Source of the DNA: JBGQOJ01 sp052119585
GTDB lineage: Bacteria > Pseudomonadota > Alphaproteobacteria > Rhodobacterales > Rhodobacteraceae
Assembly (NCBI RefSeq): GCF_052119585.1
Contig: NZ_JBGQOJ010000051.1
Span: 1 to 6,247, forward strand
Length of the DNA: 6,247 bases
Direction: 5' to 3'
A model generated the notes under the pieces. It saw only the letters and a program-made list of their open reading frames with translations. It was not told the DNA's origin and did no database searches. A program made the translations under genes and the position numbers. Each line of letters begins with the position of its first letter. Position 1 is the stretch's first letter. Positions 5,891 through 6,247 of the stretch are shown in pieces.

Positions 5891-6247
5891 GGGCCAACTG
5901 TTGACGCCACAATTGTGGTGAAAAAAGTCAAGTGCTTAAGAAGTTCATCCTGATCAACGATCTCATGCGGCGAATTGCAGTGCCTGACGGCTATCGGTTC
6001 GTCGCGTGAGAGTTATGACCGAAAGTTGACAGGGCGGTAAAAAGTTGTCAGCCGAGAGTGGGGTACCGAAGTTCGTCAGCAAATTGGGTAAATTCGCTAT
6101 CTTCGGATCCGATGGGGTGGACGCCCCCCGGCGGCATTTAATGTGCCAAGGTAGTGGGTCTTCCCGAGCCCGGTGTTTGTCAAAGGTGTTGTCCGCCGAT
6201 TTCATGCGGCGTCTCTGATTTCAGGGACGCTGATTTCGGTTTCTGGG
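5891..6247. mobile_element. Gene-free right edge with clustered short direct repeats, possible insertion-sequence end
   Basis: No convincing coding region on either strand. Repeats seen: CGAT[CT]TCATGCGGCG at 5958-5972 and 6197-6211 (14 of 15 identical, 239 bases apart); AAAGTTG[AT]CAG at 6022-6032 and 6041-6051 (19 bases apart); C[CT]GATTTC at 6196, 6215 and 6230. Clustered direct repeats of this size near an element end are typical of transposase-binding sites, for example in IS21-family elements, and the GCTGATTTC motif resembles what I recall from IS21-like ends in Rhodobacterales. The transposase genes would lie to the right, outside the window. Family assignment is a guess from memory. 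Confidence 0.4.
5905..5920. other. Palindrome 15 bases after the fibre gene stop
   Basis: CCACAATTGTGG (5907-5918) is a perfect 12-bp palindrome, extended by a C-G and a G-T pair to CGCCAC/GTGGTG around AATT. AAAAAA follows on the plus strand, so for a rightward transcript there is no U tract. It may be a weak terminator stem for the curli transcript or an operator. Confidence 0.35.

Noticed and set aside
5932..6009. 25-codon plus-strand frame ending in MRRIAVPDGYRFVA
   Set aside because: It reads somewhat protein-like but is very short and unrecognised, and it contains one of the direct repeats; not enough to call a gene fragment.
5963..6205. 80-codon minus-strand frame at the right edge
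   Set aside because: Composition is not protein-like (Pro/Arg/Thr-rich, no pattern), and it overlaps clustered short repeats that suggest a non-coding element end.
1..6247. CRISPR array, tRNA or rRNA genes
   Set aside because: No regularly spaced identical repeats, no cloverleaf with a T-loop GTTCGAATC-type motif, and no rRNA-like stretch was seen.

Overview
The window looks like an accessory region of an alphaproteobacterium, most likely Rhodobacterales (roseobacter type). This is inferred from the GC-rich left half, an Fnr/FixK-type box, the multi-PAS soluble sensor kinase and an alphaproteobacterial-style curli cassette. No rRNA or housekeeping gene is present to fix the taxon.

Left part (1-2991): a small serine recombinase of the resolvase/invertase family (77-697) whose helix-turn-helix tail is broken by a one-base deletion. 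It is followed by a soluble four-PAS histidine kinase (768-2951) and a long hairpin that begins at the kinase stop codon. No response regulator is visible.

Middle (2992-3583): a non-coding strip with a short tandem repeat. It is followed by a second, about 89% identical copy of the roughly 98-bp segment that carries the kinase promoter and first codons (693-791 versus 3139-3235). Copy 2 has the better Fnr/FixK-type box. It is joined in frame not to a kinase but to the decayed C-terminal end of an IS481-like transposase, which carries two nonsense codons and a frameshift.

Right part (3584-5890), visibly more AT-rich: a compact curli-type secretion cassette. It holds csgF, csgG overlapping it by one base, and after a short gap a secreted 322-residue repeat protein. 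The likely scheme is that CsgG forms the outer-membrane pore, CsgF caps it at the surface, and the repeat protein is the exported fibre subunit. That subunit is far from canonical CsgA/CsgB: the canonical S-x5-Q-x-G-x-G-N pattern is absent and a G-D-x-N-[ST] repeat with irregular period replaces it. No csgE, csgD or second curlin is seen in this window.

Right edge (5891-6247): no convincing gene. It contains a palindrome and several families of short direct repeats that look like one end of an insertion sequence, possibly IS21-like. The curli cassette is therefore bracketed by mobile-element debris on both sides.
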